Origin: Roseovarius sp. ZX-A-9
GTDB taxonomy: Bacteria > Pseudomonadota > Alphaproteobacteria > Rhodobacterales > Rhodobacteraceae
DNA length: 64,000 nucleotides
Direction of reading: 5' to 3'
Assembly: GCF_028369135.1 (NCBI RefSeq)
Contig: NZ_JAPWHW010000001.1
Location: 186,001 to 250,000, forward strand
Text below: more notes on this DNA, generated by a model
What the model was told of the DNA's origin: nothing
What the model saw: the letters and a program-made list of their open reading frames with translations, nothing else
Database searches by the model: none
DNA letters: not shown here
Numbering within the stretch: the stretch's first letter is position 1

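Overview
The window looks like chromosomal DNA of a Rhodobacterales (roseobacter-group) alphaproteobacterium. The DNA is GC-rich and densely coded. The gene set is typical of that order: UbiK-type BMFP protein, lgt–MidA-like methyltransferase–pgeF, Lrp/trxB pair, purE–purK with a DUF465 gene, DUF1150 next to Hsp20, TIGR02300 (FYDLN-acid) protein and a cysteine-less Hint protein. This assignment rests on protein resemblance and gene order, not on a database search.

Positions 1–28,200 are mostly housekeeping. From left to right: a truncated 2-hydroxyacid dehydrogenase, a CsaA-like tRNA-binding-domain protein and proC in one minus-strand operon; a YbjN-like gene; a small hypothetical gene; ubiK; the lgt–methyltransferase–pgeF operon; a tiny ORF and a Hint-fold gene; divergent lrp/trxB; an orphan GT10 glycosyltransferase; DUF1150 and Hsp20; DUF465, purE and purK; rnr; leuC and leuD; a membrane protein overlapped by an exonuclease/endonuclease/phosphatase-family gene; hemF; an SDR with degenerate active site; an RsmC-like methyltransferase and clpS; a HAD-hydrolase fragment; zapE; accA; a GntR regulator; a YgjP-like metallopeptidase; the FYDLN-acid protein; and tRNA-Ala(GGC).

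Positions 28,312–64,000 are a different world: a single minus-strand array with no real gaps. It begins upstream with one gigantic ORF (at least 9,761 codons, 5' end outside the window). The genes that follow are a DUF3467 protein, a GAF-like/HlyD membrane-fusion protein, a PqqD-like/M50 intramembrane protease/HlyD fusion and a SecA-like ATPase without the usual C-terminal third. Start and stop codons overlap or nearly touch at every junction (4-nt overlap, 7-nt gap, 1-nt overlap, 8-nt overlap), so the five genes are probably one translationally coupled operon.

The giant protein is a mosaic: 17 CARDB modules, a PPC-like domain, a TIG-like domain, two beta-propellers, nine putative-Ig (He_PIG) repeats, an RHS-like stretch, a canonical dockerin, an alpha/beta-hydrolase-like domain with Asp in the nucleophile elbow, a glycine-rich helical region, an M6-like HExxH metalloprotease motif, cadherin-like and PKD repeats, a cohesin-like domain and a final single calcium loop. 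I infer that the four small genes are a dedicated export and processing machine for this giant surface or secreted protein. I know of no characterised system with this exact composition. It is the main candidate for a previously undescribed system in the window.
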